Shown: one piece after another, positions 1 to 9,523 of the stretch | Layout: every line of letters begins with the position of its first letter | How positions within the stretch are numbered: the first letter of the stretch is position 1 | NCBI GenBank assembly: GCA_963696505.1 | Contig: CAVOKN010000024.1 | Location: 1-64,000, forward strand | Source: CAVOKN01 sp963696505 | Lineage (GTDB): Bacteria; Pseudomonadota; Gammaproteobacteria; Burkholderiales; Rhodocyclaceae | DNA: 64,000 nucleotides | Direction: 5' to 3' | Notes under the pieces: model-generated | What the model saw: the letters and a program-made list of their open reading frames with translations, nothing else | Database searches by the model: none | Told to the model about the DNA's origin: nothing | Position numbers and translations under genes: made by a program

Positions 1-413
1 GCATCGGCGGCCTGATCAGCGCCCGCGACGCACTGGGCCTGAAGACCAAGATCATCGGCGTCGTCGCCGAGTGTGCCAACTGCTACGCCCTGTCCTTCGC
101 CGCCGGCCGCCCGGTGGAAACGCCGAGCGCCGATACCCTCGCCGACGGCATGGCGGTACGGGTGCCCGTGCCCGAGGCGCTGGAAGTGATCCTGCGCGGT
201 GCCGAGCGCATCGTCGAAGTGGGCGAAGCCGAGATCACTGCCGCCATGCGCCACCTCTTCGACGACACCCACAACCTCGCCGAAGGTGCCGGCGCCGCCC
301 CGCTCGCCGCCCTGCTCAAGGAAGGCGCCCGGCCCGGCCGGCGCTATGGCATCGTGCTGTCGGGCGGGAACGTGGATCGCAAGCTCTATGCGACGGTGCT
401 CGGCCAGCCGTAG
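1..413 (+). CDS. Threonine dehydratase-type PLP enzyme, C-terminal part (5' truncated)
   Basis: The reading frame is open from the window edge (codons start at base 3) to the TAG at 411-413, giving about 136 residues. It begins in the glycine-rich PLP-phosphate loop (IGGLISARDALG) and ends with VLSGGNVD, the motif near the end of fold-type II threonine/serine dehydratases. The EGAGAAPLAALL helix is also typical. The family deaminates L-threonine to 2-oxobutanoate in the cytosol. No C-terminal ACT regulatory domain follows, so it resembles the short catabolic or single-domain form rather than long biosynthetic IlvA. The N-terminal half with the PLP lysine lies outside the window, so substrate cannot be settled between threonine and serine. 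Confidence 0.85.
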   Translation, partial: IGGLISARDALGLKTKIIGVVAECANCYALSFAAGRPVETPSADTLADGMAVRVPVPEALEVILRGAERIVEVGEAEITAAMRHLFDDTHNLAEGAGAAPLAALLKEGARPGRRYGIVLSGGNVDRKLYATVLGQP

Positions 414-879
414 GGTGCGCCGTGCGCACCTTCGCGACGCGTCCCACCTCAAGTTCCCTCGACGAGAACCGTACTTGCACGAACCGGATATTCCGTGGCG
501 ACAGAGAGGCACAGCGGATACCGGTCGCGATTGTGACGGGGCCGCTCCAGGCCCCCAGACTTTCAGGGGTCACGACTTTCTGCCATGAACATCAACGACA
601 GGCTTGTCCCGTCGGTAGCCATGGGCATCGGCTTGTCGCCCGACACGTCGGGCGAGGCGGTCGGAGGAAGCTCGCTCGGTAACGAGTGGTCTCCAGGCCG
701 CGGCACTGCGCCACGGGTAAGGGCATGAGTCGTTTCGAAGCAGACCTGCCTGCGCCCTGCGATGCCGCGAACGGGGCAAGTGACTGTGCCGGCAGCTTCC
801 CCGATGCGGCGGCCCATGCTTCGCGCAAACCGGACAGCGAGCAGTTGAGCGCCAGAGGTTCGAGGCCGAACGAGTCCAG
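414..879. other. Intergenic region with possible small ORFs
   Basis: No gene is clearly supported here. A 47-codon ORF runs 585-728 and its stop overlaps (ATGA) an ATG at 725. The frame opened at 725 reads about 45 residues that could be the original N-terminus of the following sensor gene (ending PDSEQLSA, after which the +1 frame continues RQRFEAERVQM). If so, the sensor gene has one more frameshift near 853. There is no strong Shine-Dalgarno sequence at either ATG. Confidence 0.3.
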
Positions 880-3582
880 ATGGTCTATGGCAACATCCGG
901 GTCGCTCTGGGCGGACAACTGGTGGCCGCCGTTCTGCTGAGCGCCGTCGGGTTCAACGGTGGTCCCGCCGCAGGCGGGAATTGCCTGGATCGGCGTCCTG
1001 GCCCTGGCGACCCTGATCCGCTGGCGGCTCGCGAGCTGTTTCCACGCCGGGTCCTCGGGATCCTGGGATCCGCGACTCTGGCGGCGCCGTGCGGTTCTTG
1101 GGTCGGCGGTCTCCGGTGTGCTCTGGGGCTTTGGCGGCATTCTTCTCGTGAGTTATGGGGACGGCAGCCTGCAAGCCCTCGCCGGACTCGTCCTCGGGGG
1201 GCTCGCCGCCGGAGCGGTCGCGACAAGTTCCGCTGTGCGCGCCAACTTTGTCGCCTTCGCGGTGCCGATGGTGGGCATGCTGGCCGGCGGGTTCCTCGCC
1301 TACGGCGGGTCGCTGGCGCTGGCGATGGGCGGCTTTGCCCTCGTGTTCCTGGTTGCGATGTTGCGCAGTGCGACGCAGGTGGGCGAGACCTACGAGCGGG
1401 ATATCCGCTTGAAGGAATCCCTGACGCGATCGAACCGGGAACTGGAGCGGGAGATCGACGAGCGGCGCCGGGCCGAGGGGGCGCTCAGACGCAGCGAAGG
1501 CGCCCTGCAGGAGGCGCAGCGCATCGGGCAGGTCGCGAGCTGGGTGATCGAACTGCCGAGCAACCGCGCTCACGGCTCAGCGCAGTTGGGCAGGCTCTAC
1601 GAGGACGAGTCGGTTCGCGACACGACGTTCGACTGGATCGTGGATCGAACACATCCGGAGGATCGCTCTGCGCTCGTCCAGGCCTACAAGCAGGCTCTTG
1701 CCCACCACGGACCCGTGGAGATCGTCTACCGGTTGGTGATGGGCGACGGTCGCACCAAGTACATCCACGCCCGCGGCGAAGCCGTACGGGATGCCCAGGG
1801 CAATGCCGTGCAGCTCTTCGGCACATCCCAGGACATCACCGAAAGCCGCAATGCGGAGGAACAGTTGCGGCTCTCCGCCCAGGTCTTCGAGTCCGGGGTC
1901 GAGGGCGTGATGATCACCGACCCGGATGGACGGATCGTATCGGTGAATCGGGCATTCACGGAGATCACCGGCTACTCGCCGGAGGAAGCGCTGGGGCGGA
2001 ACCCCAGGATTCTGCAGTCGGGACGGCAGGGCAAGGCATTCTACGAGCATATGTGGGCGGCACTGAAGGCGCTGGAATACTGGCGGGGCGAGATGTGGGA
2101 CAAGCGCAAGTCCGGCGAGCTCTACCCTGCTTGGTTCGCCGTCAGTTCGGTCAAGGATCCCGAGGGCCGCCTGACGCACTATGTGGCCGTGTTCTCGGAC
2201 ATCAGCGAACGCAAGGCCGCCGAAGACCGAATCGATTACCTGGCCCATCACGATCCGCTGACCGGGCTGCCCAACCGAACCGTGCTGCGCGACCGTTTCG
2301 ATCAAGCCCTGGCGCAAGCCAGGCGGGCCCAAGGCAAGGTGGCCCTGGTCTTCGTCGATCTCGACCACTTCAAGGCGGTCAACGATTCACTGGGACATTC
2401 GAGCGGCGACGAGCTGTTGTGCGCGGTGGCGAGGCGTCTCAAGGCTTGCGTGCGCGGGAGCGACACGGTGTGCCGCCAAGGGGGCGACGAGTTTCTGCTG
2501 CTGCTCGTTTCTGTGCCGGACCCGCGTTCCGCCTCGGTGGTGGCAAACAAGGTGCTCGCGATGCTGCGCGAGCCGCTGGACATCGGCGGCCATTCGCTGG
2601 TCAGCAGCGCCAGCATCGGGATCAGCGTCTATCCGGACGACGGGGACACCTTCGACGCGCTTCTGCAGAAGGCTGACATGGCCATGTACGAAGCCAAGGG
2701 CTCCGGGCGCAACGGCTACCGGTTCTTCTCCAGCGACATGAACACCAATGTTCTGGAACGCCTGCAGATGCAGAACCGTTTGCGGCTGGCCCTGGCGCGC
2801 AACGAGTTCCTGCTTCACTACCAGCCCCAGGTGGATCTCGAAACGGGGCGGATCATCGGCGTCGAGGCCCTGCTGCGCTGGGACAGCCCGGACCTCGGCA
2901 GGGTGCCGCCAGCAAAGTTCGTTCCGATCGCCGAGGAGAGTGGGGTCATCGTCGAGATCGGCGCCTGGACACTGGCGACCGCGTGTCGCCAGAACCGGGC
3001 CTGGCAGAATCTGGGACTGCCGCCTATCCCGGTGGCGGTCAATCTCTCGGCGCTGCAGTTTTCCCGCGGGGATCTCCTGGCGACCGTCGAAGAAGCGCTG
3101 GCCGAATCCGGCCTCGCCGGCGGCTATACCTGGAACTGGAGCTGACCGAATCCGTACTGATCACTGACGAGCACAAGATTCTCGCCAAGATGACCCGTCT
3201 TAAAGAACTGGGCGTGAAACTGTCGATCGACGACTTCGGCACCGGCTATTCCAGCCTTTCGTACCTCAAGCGCCTCGCCGTGGACAAGCTCAAGATCGAT
3301 CAATCCTTCGTGCGAGACCTGGTTGCGGACCCCGATGACGCAGCCATCGTTCGCGCCATCATCCAGATGGGTCACAGCCTCAAACTGAGCACGATCGCCG
3401 AGGGCGTCGAAACGCAGGCGCAACTGGCATTCCTGAGTGCCGAGGGTTGCCGGGAAGGTCAGGGCTATCTGTTCGGCCGCCCCGTCTGCGCGGACGAAAT
3501 GCAGAACGTATTGATGTCGGCCCAGAGTGCGGCTGCGGTCGAGTCTATCGACGAATCATGCGAGCCGGTGAGCAACGGCTGA
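880..3582 (+). pseudogene. Membrane-anchored PAS-PAS-GGDEF-EAL cyclic-di-GMP protein, frameshifted
   Basis: Domains in order: several hydrophobic segments (about 880-1390), a coiled coil (RSNRELEREIDERRRAEG), a PAS fold (about 1500-1850), a second PAS (about 1860-2220, ending in the usual DISERK junction), GGDEF (motif QGGDEF with the RGSD inhibitory site five residues before it) and EAL (EALLRW, DDFGTGYSSL, AEGVET). Both catalytic motifs are intact, so the encoded protein could make or degrade cyclic di-GMP. The frame breaks twice. Near 945-960 the N-terminal frame (VYGNIRVALGGQL...) must shift to the frame used from 959. Near 3121-3126 the EAL domain leaves a frame that ends GGYTWNWS-stop and resumes as RLYLELELTES. 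Either this is a decaying gene or the sequence has single-base errors. A still earlier start at 725 is possible. Confidence 0.8.
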
Positions 3583-3680
3583 AACCTATGGCGGCGAAAC
3601 TGCCAGTGTTCCGGTCGGCGTCCGGCGCATCGGCGACCGTCGCCGCCAAGGTCCCCATTCAATCCAGGAGCACCCAGAAA

Positions 3681-4532
3681 ATGACAACCGCACCCGACCT
3701 CGTCGGGCAAACCCCCAAACTCCCCAGCCTTCCCGCCGTTTACCTGAGGCTGCGCCAGGCACTCAACGACCCTGCAATCTCGATTGCGCAACTGGGCGAC
3801 CTGATCTCCCAAGATCCGGCAGTGGCCGCGCGCCTGCTGCAGGTGGTGAACAGCGCGCTCTATGGACTCCCGGGGCGCGTACACACTGTGTCGCGGGCGA
3901 TCGCAATCCTCGGCATGCACCAGGTCCACGACCTGGTTATCGCCAGTTGCCTCGCGACCACTTTCCGCAACGTCCGGCCGTCCGAGATGGACATGGCACA
4001 GTTCTGGCACGGGAGCATGTTTCGCGCCCTGGCTGCCCGGCATCTTGCGCGGGCCTGCCGCTGCATCGATCCCGAGCGTCCGTTCATCAATGGCCTGTTG
4101 TCCGACCTGGGGCACCTGATTCTCTACCTGAACATGCCCCATCAGGCGCTCGAGGCGCAGCGCCTGGCACGCCAGACAGGCATGACTCTGGTGCAGGCAG
4201 AACGGCAGTTGATCGGTTGCGACTATGCCGAGGTCGGCGGCGAATTGCTGAGCACATGGCACCTGCCGCCGGCGATCTGCACGGCAGTTCGCCAGCACGC
4301 GGAGCCGAGCGCCGACGGCGCCTACGCGCTGGAAGCCGCGATCATTCACTTCGCCGCGTTCATCGCCGGCGTTGACGCCGGCCAGCCGAATCCCCTCGGG
4401 CCGGACATCGCCCCCGCCGCATGGCGTGCGACGGGTCTCGATAGCGGGATGGTGCCCCTTGTCAACGCGCAAGTCGCGGCCGAGATCGGCGGCGTGGTCG
4501 AGCTGTTCTTTCCGCGCAGCGCCGCTGCCTGA
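3681..4532 (+). CDS. HDOD-domain signalling protein
   Basis: 283 residues. The HDOD domain is recognised from KLPSLPAVYLRLRQAL, ISQDPAVAARLLQVVNS, the YGLPGRVHTVSRAIAILG segment and a LLSDLGHLIL stretch. HDOD proteins are HD-related but usually lack metal-dependent phosphohydrolase activity and act as signalling adaptors in motility, biofilm or cyclic-di-GMP networks. The start at 3681 was chosen because AGGAG lies 10 bases upstream; the open frame extends further 5' but overlaps the preceding GGDEF/EAL gene. The location directly after a cyclic-di-GMP protein suggests a shared signalling role, which is inference. Confidence 0.85.
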   Translation: MTTAPDLVGQTPKLPSLPAVYLRLRQALNDPAISIAQLGDLISQDPAVAARLLQVVNSALYGLPGRVHTVSRAIAILGMHQVHDLVIASCLATTFRNVRPSEMDMAQFWHGSMFRALAARHLARACRCIDPERPFINGLLSDLGHLILYLNMPHQALEAQRLARQTGMTLVQAERQLIGCDYAEVGGELLSTWHLPPAICTAVRQHAEPSADGAYALEAAIIHFAAFIAGVDAGQPNPLGPDIAPAAWRATGLDSGMVPLVNAQVAAEIGGVVELFFPRSAAA

Positions 4533-4656
4533 GGTTCGTCGCTAGCCGGCGCGCAGTTCTTCGCGGATCGACTGCGTTTTCCTGGTTCATTGCCAATCGT
4601 AATGACCAGCGAAAGTCAGGGCCTGCGGGACGGCGGCCCTGAGTCGGTTGCCCAGA

Positions 4657-5160
4657 TCAAGTGCTTATCACCAATGGTCGCCACGACGGCGAGGGCTGAA
4701 TGCGGGCGTGCGCCGGTTCGATGCCGCCGATCGCAGTCTCGGCCGCGCCGTCGCGGTTCAGCGATTCCGCACGCGTCATCTCCTTCAGCGCATAGGCGGC
4801 GAGCGCGTCTTCGGCTTCCTCACGCGCTCTTCCGGCCAACGCCTCGCCGCGCTTCTCCAAATCGACATATCGGACGTAGCCGGGACCGGGCGTCCTCTCG
4901 GTGTTCCCGGCGACCGGATGGGCCCTCCTGTAACCGACAAGGGTGTGGTTGTCCGCGTCGGCTGGCGCGACGTATACCACCTCTCCCTCCCAGCATTGAC
5001 CGTCAATCACAATCTGGACGGCCGAGACGTCCTTCATCGAACCGGTGCCGACGGGGACGAATGTGCAGAGGCCGAAGCTGGCGAACACCCGTCTGCCTTC
5101 CCACTCGTAGAAACCCGGCAGGTTCCCCGAATACCTGGTGAATATCCGAATCGCCTTCAT
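4657..5160 (-). CDS. Unknown protein, last gene of a three-gene paralogous operon
   Basis: 167 residues from the ATG at 5160; a GTG one codon earlier is the alternative. I do not recognise a family. Its first about 135 residues align by eye with the upstream protein: MKAIRIFTRYSGNLPGFYEW here against MKAVRIFTKHSADLPAFFEW there, then DGQCWEGEVV, PVAGNTE and TPGPGYVRYV in both, and a C-terminal ESLNR. It is therefore a tandem duplicate. No signal peptide or membrane segment is seen. The start codon overlaps the stop of the upstream gene (TGATG), implying translational coupling, and GGAGCA precedes it. Confidence 0.6.
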   Translation of the reverse strand: MKAIRIFTRYSGNLPGFYEWEGRRVFASFGLCTFVPVGTGSMKDVSAVQIVIDGQCWEGEVVYVAPADADNHTLVGYRRAHPVAGNTERTPGPGYVRYVDLEKRGEALAGRAREEAEDALAAYALKEMTRAESLNRDGAAETAIGGIEPAHARIQPSPSWRPLVIST

Positions 5161-5828
5161 CACTTGCTCCCAGGATTCGCCGAGGTCTTCGGGCTCGGCG
5201 GCTGGTCATTGGGGGTGCCTGCGCGGCGGGAGCCGCGGCCCACGAGTCGCTTACGGTTGCCGAGGACCAGATCGTTCGGCAGGCCAAGACTTCCGACCCG
5301 ATGGCGATGGAGCTGTGCGGTCGATTCAGCGCCTGCGATTGCCACATCCGCCGTGTCGATAGGCACTCCCGGCGACAGATGCAGCCCGCTTGCCGTGTGG
5401 CGATACTCGGCGAAACCGCCGCGGTTCAGGGATTCCGCATCGCTCATCTGTCTCAACGCATAGTCCGCCAGCTTGTCCTCAGCGTCCCTGCGCGCCCTGC
5501 CGGTCAAGTCCTCGCCGCGCCGGTGCAAGTTGACATAGCGGACGTAACCGGGACCGGGCGTCTTCTCGGTGTTTCCCGCGACCGGGCATGCCATCCTGTA
5601 AGCGATCAGGCAGTAATTTGTCTCGTCGGCCGGCGCCACGCAGACCACTTCGCCTTCCCAGCACTGGCCATCAAACACGATCTGGATGATGGCAACGTCC
5701 TGCATCGACTTAATGCTGACCGGGACCGAAGTGCAGATGCCGACGCTGGCGAACACGCGTCTGCCCTTCCACTCAAAGAATGCCGGCAGGTCGGCGGAAT
5801 GCTTGGTGAATATCCGAACGGCTTTCAT
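5160..5828 (-). CDS. Unknown protein, middle gene of paralogous operon
   Basis: 222 residues, unknown family. The N-terminal two thirds are paralogous to the next gene downstream (shared DGQCWEGEVV, PVAGNTE, TPGPGYVRYV). The C-terminal about 50 residues instead resemble the C-terminus of the upstream gene: RHRVGSLGLPNDLVLGN here against RHRHLIGSLGLVIDFGRA there, each followed by GSR and a tail ending in GSK. The protein looks like a mosaic of its two neighbours. The start is preceded by GGGAGC, and its ATGA overlaps the stop of the upstream gene. Likely cytosolic. Confidence 0.6.
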   Translation of the reverse strand: MKAVRIFTKHSADLPAFFEWKGRRVFASVGICTSVPVSIKSMQDVAIIQIVFDGQCWEGEVVCVAPADETNYCLIAYRMACPVAGNTEKTPGPGYVRYVNLHRRGEDLTGRARRDAEDKLADYALRQMSDAESLNRGGFAEYRHTASGLHLSPGVPIDTADVAIAGAESTAQLHRHRVGSLGLPNDLVLGNRKRLVGRGSRRAGTPNDQPPSPKTSANPGSK

Positions 5829-6127
5829 CTCTTGCTCCCAAGTTTGTTGGCCGAGGCCTCCGTACCCGCCGGCAAATCACTGGCGGGGACTGCGCCGCGG
5901 GAACCGCAATCCGGTATTGCCGGGTCCCAGTGGGCGCGGCCGAAGTCGATCACCAGGCCGAGGCTTCCGATCAGATGACGATGGCGCGGCTCGGACGAGC
6001 GCAGCGCGCGCCACGCCGCGCGGTAGGCGCGGGCGAGCACATGTGCCTCAAGTGCGTTGACCGGTTCGCGGTCGAGCGAGCGATACAAGCTGTAGTCCAA
6101 GATGGCCCCCTGTCGCGCCGCAAGCAT
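5825..6127 (-). CDS. Unknown small protein, first gene of paralogous operon
   Basis: 100 residues, no recognised family. The N-terminal half is helical and rich in Arg/Ala (LDREPVNALEAHVLARAYR). The C-terminal half shares the GSLGL motif and GSR/GSK tail with the next gene. Its stop overlaps the next start by four bases (ATGA). No convincing Shine-Dalgarno sequence precedes the ATG at 6127, so the true start could differ. No transmembrane segment is seen. Confidence 0.5.
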   Translation of the reverse strand: MLAARQGAILDYSLYRSLDREPVNALEAHVLARAYRAAWRALRSSEPRHRHLIGSLGLVIDFGRAHWDPAIPDCGSRGAVPASDLPAGTEASANKLGSKR

Positions 6128-6255
6128 TGGTCATCGCTTCGGTCCCGGCAGCAGCTAAGCCGAGTGCATGCAGTTTCGCTGCGGGGGGCGAGGGCGGCTT
6201 GACCCTGGGCGCCAGCCGTTGAACCCGGCGCGCCAAATGTGGCGATGCAGGGGTT

Positions 6256-7374
6256 CTAGGGCGAGGCGGCTGCGCGGGTGCGGAAGTCGGTGGGGTTTGC
6301 GCCGGTCCAGCGCCTGAAAGCGCGGGTGAAGGCGCTGGGCTGGGAGAAGCCGAGGGAGAAGGTGATGTCGGTGATCGAGCGCTGCGGATCGGTTATGTAG
6401 CGCAACGCCAGGTCCTTGCGGGCGTCATCGACGAGCTGTTCGTAGGTGGTCCGGGCCGCGGCGAGCTTGCGTTGCAGGGTGCGGGCGCTCATGTGCAGGC
6501 GTTGCGCGGTGTTGGGTGTGCTGGTCTCGCCGGAGGCAAGCTGCTCGAGCACCGCGGCCCTGCAGCGCGCCACCACGTCATGGCGGTCCAGGCGGGCCAG
6601 TTCCTCGGCCAGCATGCGGTCGAACACCGCGGCGATCTGTCGGTTGGCGCTGGGCAGGAGCTGGTCGGCCTCCTCGGCGCTCAATACGAATGCGTTCTCC
6701 TCGGCATCGAAACGCACCGCGCAGCCGAAGAAGCGCCGGTAGGCCTCGGGATGCGCGGGAATGCCGCGGCGCAGGCGGGCAGTCAGTGGCCGCAGGGCGG
6801 CGCCGGCGTTCATGCGGCACATGTCGAGCAGCACCGCCATGGCCATATCGACGATGACGGCCGCAACCGCCACGGTGGCGGGATTGCCGCGTTTGGCCCA
6901 GAAGCGGACCTCGAGGCCCTCGGTCGTGTCCTCGATTTCGATGGCGCCGCGCTCGCCGATCAGGCGGAAGTAGCGCGCCATGCGGGAAAGCCCGCTGCGC
7001 AGCGTCGAACATGTCAGCCACGCATGGCCGAGCACGCCGAGGTTGGCGGGATGCCAGCAGCGGGCCGCCTGCAGGCCGAACGCAGGGTCGTCGATCAGCG
7101 GTATCGCCAGGCGCAGGATGGCGTCGAGCCGGTCGGTGTCGATACGTTCCGCCGGCCCGCGGACGGCAGTCAGATCGAGACCGGCCTCGCGCGCCAGACC
7201 TGCAGCGTCGAGTCCGTGCATCTCGATCAGCCGCCGCACCACGTGACCCATGGAGGCGAGTCCGGTGTCGCGGCGGTGCAAGGGGCGGCTCGGTCCGGGC
7301 TTTGGTTCTGAGCCGGACAAAGGAGGCGCCGAGTCACCGTGCCCGACATAGTCAGCTTGCCGTCGATTCCCCAT
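6256..7374 (-). CDS. AraC-family transcriptional regulator
   Basis: 372 residues. The N-terminal part (about residues 60-250) matches the arabinose-binding-like domain of the OruR/ArgR-type AraC subfamily. The C-terminus holds the paired helix-turn-helix AraC domain: TAQRLHMSARTLQRKLA, then ITDITFSLGFSQPSAFTRAF ending in RRWTGANPTDFR. The start at 7374 is supported by AGGGAG 7 bases upstream. An in-frame ATG at 7251 would give the more usual length of about 331 residues but has no Shine-Dalgarno sequence. No catabolic operon sits next to it, so the effector is unknown. Confidence 0.85.
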   Translation of the reverse strand: MGNRRQADYVGHGDSAPPLSGSEPKPGPSRPLHRRDTGLASMGHVVRRLIEMHGLDAAGLAREAGLDLTAVRGPAERIDTDRLDAILRLAIPLIDDPAFGLQAARCWHPANLGVLGHAWLTCSTLRSGLSRMARYFRLIGERGAIEIEDTTEGLEVRFWAKRGNPATVAVAAVIVDMAMAVLLDMCRMNAGAALRPLTARLRRGIPAHPEAYRRFFGCAVRFDAEENAFVLSAEEADQLLPSANRQIAAVFDRMLAEELARLDRHDVVARCRAAVLEQLASGETSTPNTAQRLHMSARTLQRKLAAARTTYEQLVDDARKDLALRYITDPQRSITDITFSLGFSQPSAFTRAFRRWTGANPTDFRTRAAASP

Positions 7375-7677
7375 TCCGCACTCCCTGTGCTTGTGAATTG
7401 GCGCAGCCGGTCAACCGAAAGGCGCGCCGGGATCAGCATCGATCCGTCCGGATCGCAATACTGCCCCCACAAACCTCACGACAGAAGGGGCAAACGAATG
7501 AAAGGGAGAACTGTGCTTGGGGCGGTTGCCGCCGCCGCGAAGGTAAGCATGTTTGACGGTGACGGGATCAAGGGGATCGATGACTGGCGATCAGGGAGGC
7601 CGGAGACATTTGCTTCAGTCCGGCCAACCGGATCGTCAACTCCGGGTTCGACACCCTGGTCTGCGGGAGTTGGCGAA

Positions 7678-7938
7678 ATGGTTGAAGTGAACGTAATTGA
7701 ACAGGTGCTCGGCAGACTCAAGGGGTTTGCGTGGCTCTTTGCGATCATGGCAGCAGCGCTGCTCGTCGTGGGCGCTTACCCTTCCGCTGTCGATGGCATC
7801 AGTCATTGGACTTACGTCGGGCCCAGCTACGCGCCCGCCGAAGTCCGGGCGGAACGCACACGAGCGGAATCGCTCGTTCCCGAGGCGCGGCAGCCTAAGG
7901 CTTTCCGGAATCGGATTGGCACCAACGAAGCTCTTTGA
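7678..7938 (+). CDS. Small single-pass membrane protein, unknown
   Basis: 86 residues from an ATG with GGGAG 8 bases upstream. One hydrophobic segment (AWLFAIMAAALLVVGAYPSA, about residues 18-37) follows a short N-terminus; the rest is polar and basic. The open frame extends back past 7498, where another ATG has AGAAGGGG upstream, but that N-terminal part has coding-poor composition. Function unknown. The 7375-7677 stretch between the AraC gene and this ORF holds nothing else I can support. Confidence 0.45.
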   Translation: MVEVNVIEQVLGRLKGFAWLFAIMAAALLVVGAYPSAVDGISHWTYVGPSYAPAEVRAERTRAESLVPEARQPKAFRNRIGTNEAL

Positions 7939-8207
7939 CGCGGCCGGGAAAGTGCCGAAGACGGGCTCTGGGGTGCGCCTGTCCGGGACACCGCCGCGCA
8001 GAGCCCGACTCGTCAGGCCCTGCACGAATTCGCGCGCAGGGGCAACACCAACACGGTCGTCCTGTCCGCCGGCAAGAGCCGCAACCTCGCTCCGCTGATC
8101 GCGCTGCCGGGCCACGGCGCGAAGCCGGAGCCGAAGCAATCGCGGCACCTCACGCCGGCAACGCGGCCCGGCGCTGTGGCATCCTCGCAGGCATCGCATG
8201 TTCGTCG

Positions 8208-8870
8208 ATGTCGATGGCGAAGTTCCTCCACCGTTCCGATCGCGTCGCGCGCCGCGCAGTGTTCTGCCTGGCATGCGCGTCCGGCCTGCTCGCGGCGGCG
8301 GGCGGGTCGCAGGCCCGGATCGCCGAGGCCACGCCCTGCCGCGATCCGCACCGGCAGCCGCCTGCCGCATGCACCCTCGTCCTGAGCGGCAACATCACCG
8401 CCCGCGATGCGCTGACTCTCACCGGCCTTCTCCATCGGGTCGAGCTGGACAGGACGCTGCTGCTGGTGCGCTTCGACAGCGGCGGTGGCGACGCGCACGC
8501 GGCGATGGCCATCGGACGTGCGCTGCGGGCGGCGTCGGCCCACGGCTACGTGCCGCCCCGCGGCCGCTGCTTCAGCGCCTGCGTGCTGGTGCTGGCGGGT
8601 GCCGCCACCCGCGCGGTCCACGGCCGGGTGGGCATCCACCGGCCGGAAGCCGTCGATGCGTCCGCCCTGTCCCGCGCCGAGGCTCGCCGCCGCGAGGAAG
8701 AGGGGGCGCGTGAGATCCGCCGCTACCTCGCCGAGATGGGGATCAGCCAGTCGCTGCACGACGCCATGAGCAAGGTTCCGCACCAGGACATGCGGATACT
8801 GACGCCCGCCGAACTGCGCGCCTTCGGATTGCTGGCGCAGGACGTGAAGCAGAGCAGGCCCAGACGGTAG
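8208..8870 (+). CDS. ClpP/crotonase-fold periplasmic protein
   Basis: 220 residues. A signal peptide is likely (basic start, then AVFCLACASGLLAAAGGSQA). The core resembles the predicted periplasmic ClpP-like family: LVLSGNITARDALTLTGLL, RFDSGGGDAHAAMAIGRAL, then CFSACVLVLAGA, where the serine flanked by cysteines sits at the position of the ClpP-type nucleophile, and GIHRPEA. Function in the family is poorly known, probably proteolysis or a decayed relative. The frame is open upstream to 7935, but that part shows no protein-like composition, so the start was placed just before the signal peptide (a second ATG follows at 8214). Confidence 0.7.
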   Translation: MSMAKFLHRSDRVARRAVFCLACASGLLAAAGGSQARIAEATPCRDPHRQPPAACTLVLSGNITARDALTLTGLLHRVELDRTLLLVRFDSGGGDAHAAMAIGRALRAASAHGYVPPRGRCFSACVLVLAGAATRAVHGRVGIHRPEAVDASALSRAEARRREEEGAREIRRYLAEMGISQSLHDAMSKVPHQDMRILTPAELRAFGLLAQDVKQSRPRR

Positions 8871-8933
8871 GCGGCGGCGATGCCGGGTCGGCCCAGCCTG
8901 GCCTTCCGCGGCGCACACTCGGCGTCGCCCGCC

Positions 8934-9509
8934 TCAACCGTTGTAGACCAGCCCTCCCCGCCGGACGTAGAGGTCGAGCACCTCGCGCGCCTGTTCGGCC
9001 AGCACGCCGCACACGATCTCCATGCCGCGGCTGCGCAGGTAGTCATGCGAGGCGGGGAACACCGGCCCCTCCTCGAAGCCGATGCGCGCCGCGTCTTCCC
9101 GCGAGGCGGCGCAGACGATGCGGCGCACCCCCGCCCAAAGCAGTGCCCCCAGGCACATCGCGCACGGTTCGCAAGAGCTGTGCAGTTCGTGGCCGGGCAG
9201 GCCCGGCGCGCCCAGCGTGTAGCACCCGCAACGGGCCTGGGCCAGCATGATCGCCACCGTCTCGGCATGCAGCACCGAATTGCGCAGCCGCTCCACGCTG
9301 TTCACGCCCATCGCCACCAGCCGGCCGGTGCCCTGCTCGAAGACTGCGGCGCCGAACGGCCCGCCGCTGCCGCGCAGTACGTTTTCGCGCGCCAGGCGGA
9401 TCGCCAGCGTCATGCGGTTTTCGTCGGTCGGGAAGATCTGCCCAGCCGACGCGATTTCACCGCACCACTCCGGCAGGGCGATGCGGAGGACCTTCCCCTC
9501 GCCTGTCAT
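8934..9509 (-). CDS. Nucleoside/guanine deaminase-type zinc enzyme
   Basis: 191 residues of the cytidine deaminase-like fold. Zinc and catalytic motifs are present: HAETVAIM (His ligand and catalytic Glu) and the CEPCAMCLGALLWAGV helix with the two Cys ligands. These enzymes deaminate guanine, cytosine or tRNA adenosine; the exact substrate cannot be read. The N-terminus is longer than in tRNA adenosine deaminase TadA. It lies 14 bases after a nitroreductase gene on the same strand, so the two are probably cotranscribed. Confidence 0.8.
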   Translation of the reverse strand: MTGEGKVLRIALPEWCGEIASAGQIFPTDENRMTLAIRLARENVLRGSGGPFGAAVFEQGTGRLVAMGVNSVERLRNSVLHAETVAIMLAQARCGCYTLGAPGLPGHELHSSCEPCAMCLGALLWAGVRRIVCAASREDAARIGFEEGPVFPASHDYLRSRGMEIVCGVLAEQAREVLDLYVRRGGLVYNG

Positions 9510-9523
9510 CGGCCTGCCTTGCC

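Noticed and set aside
585..728. 47-codon ORF overlapping the next ATG (ATGA)
   Set aside because: No ribosome-binding site and composition is not protein-like; the overlap may be chance. Described only as part of the intergenic entry.
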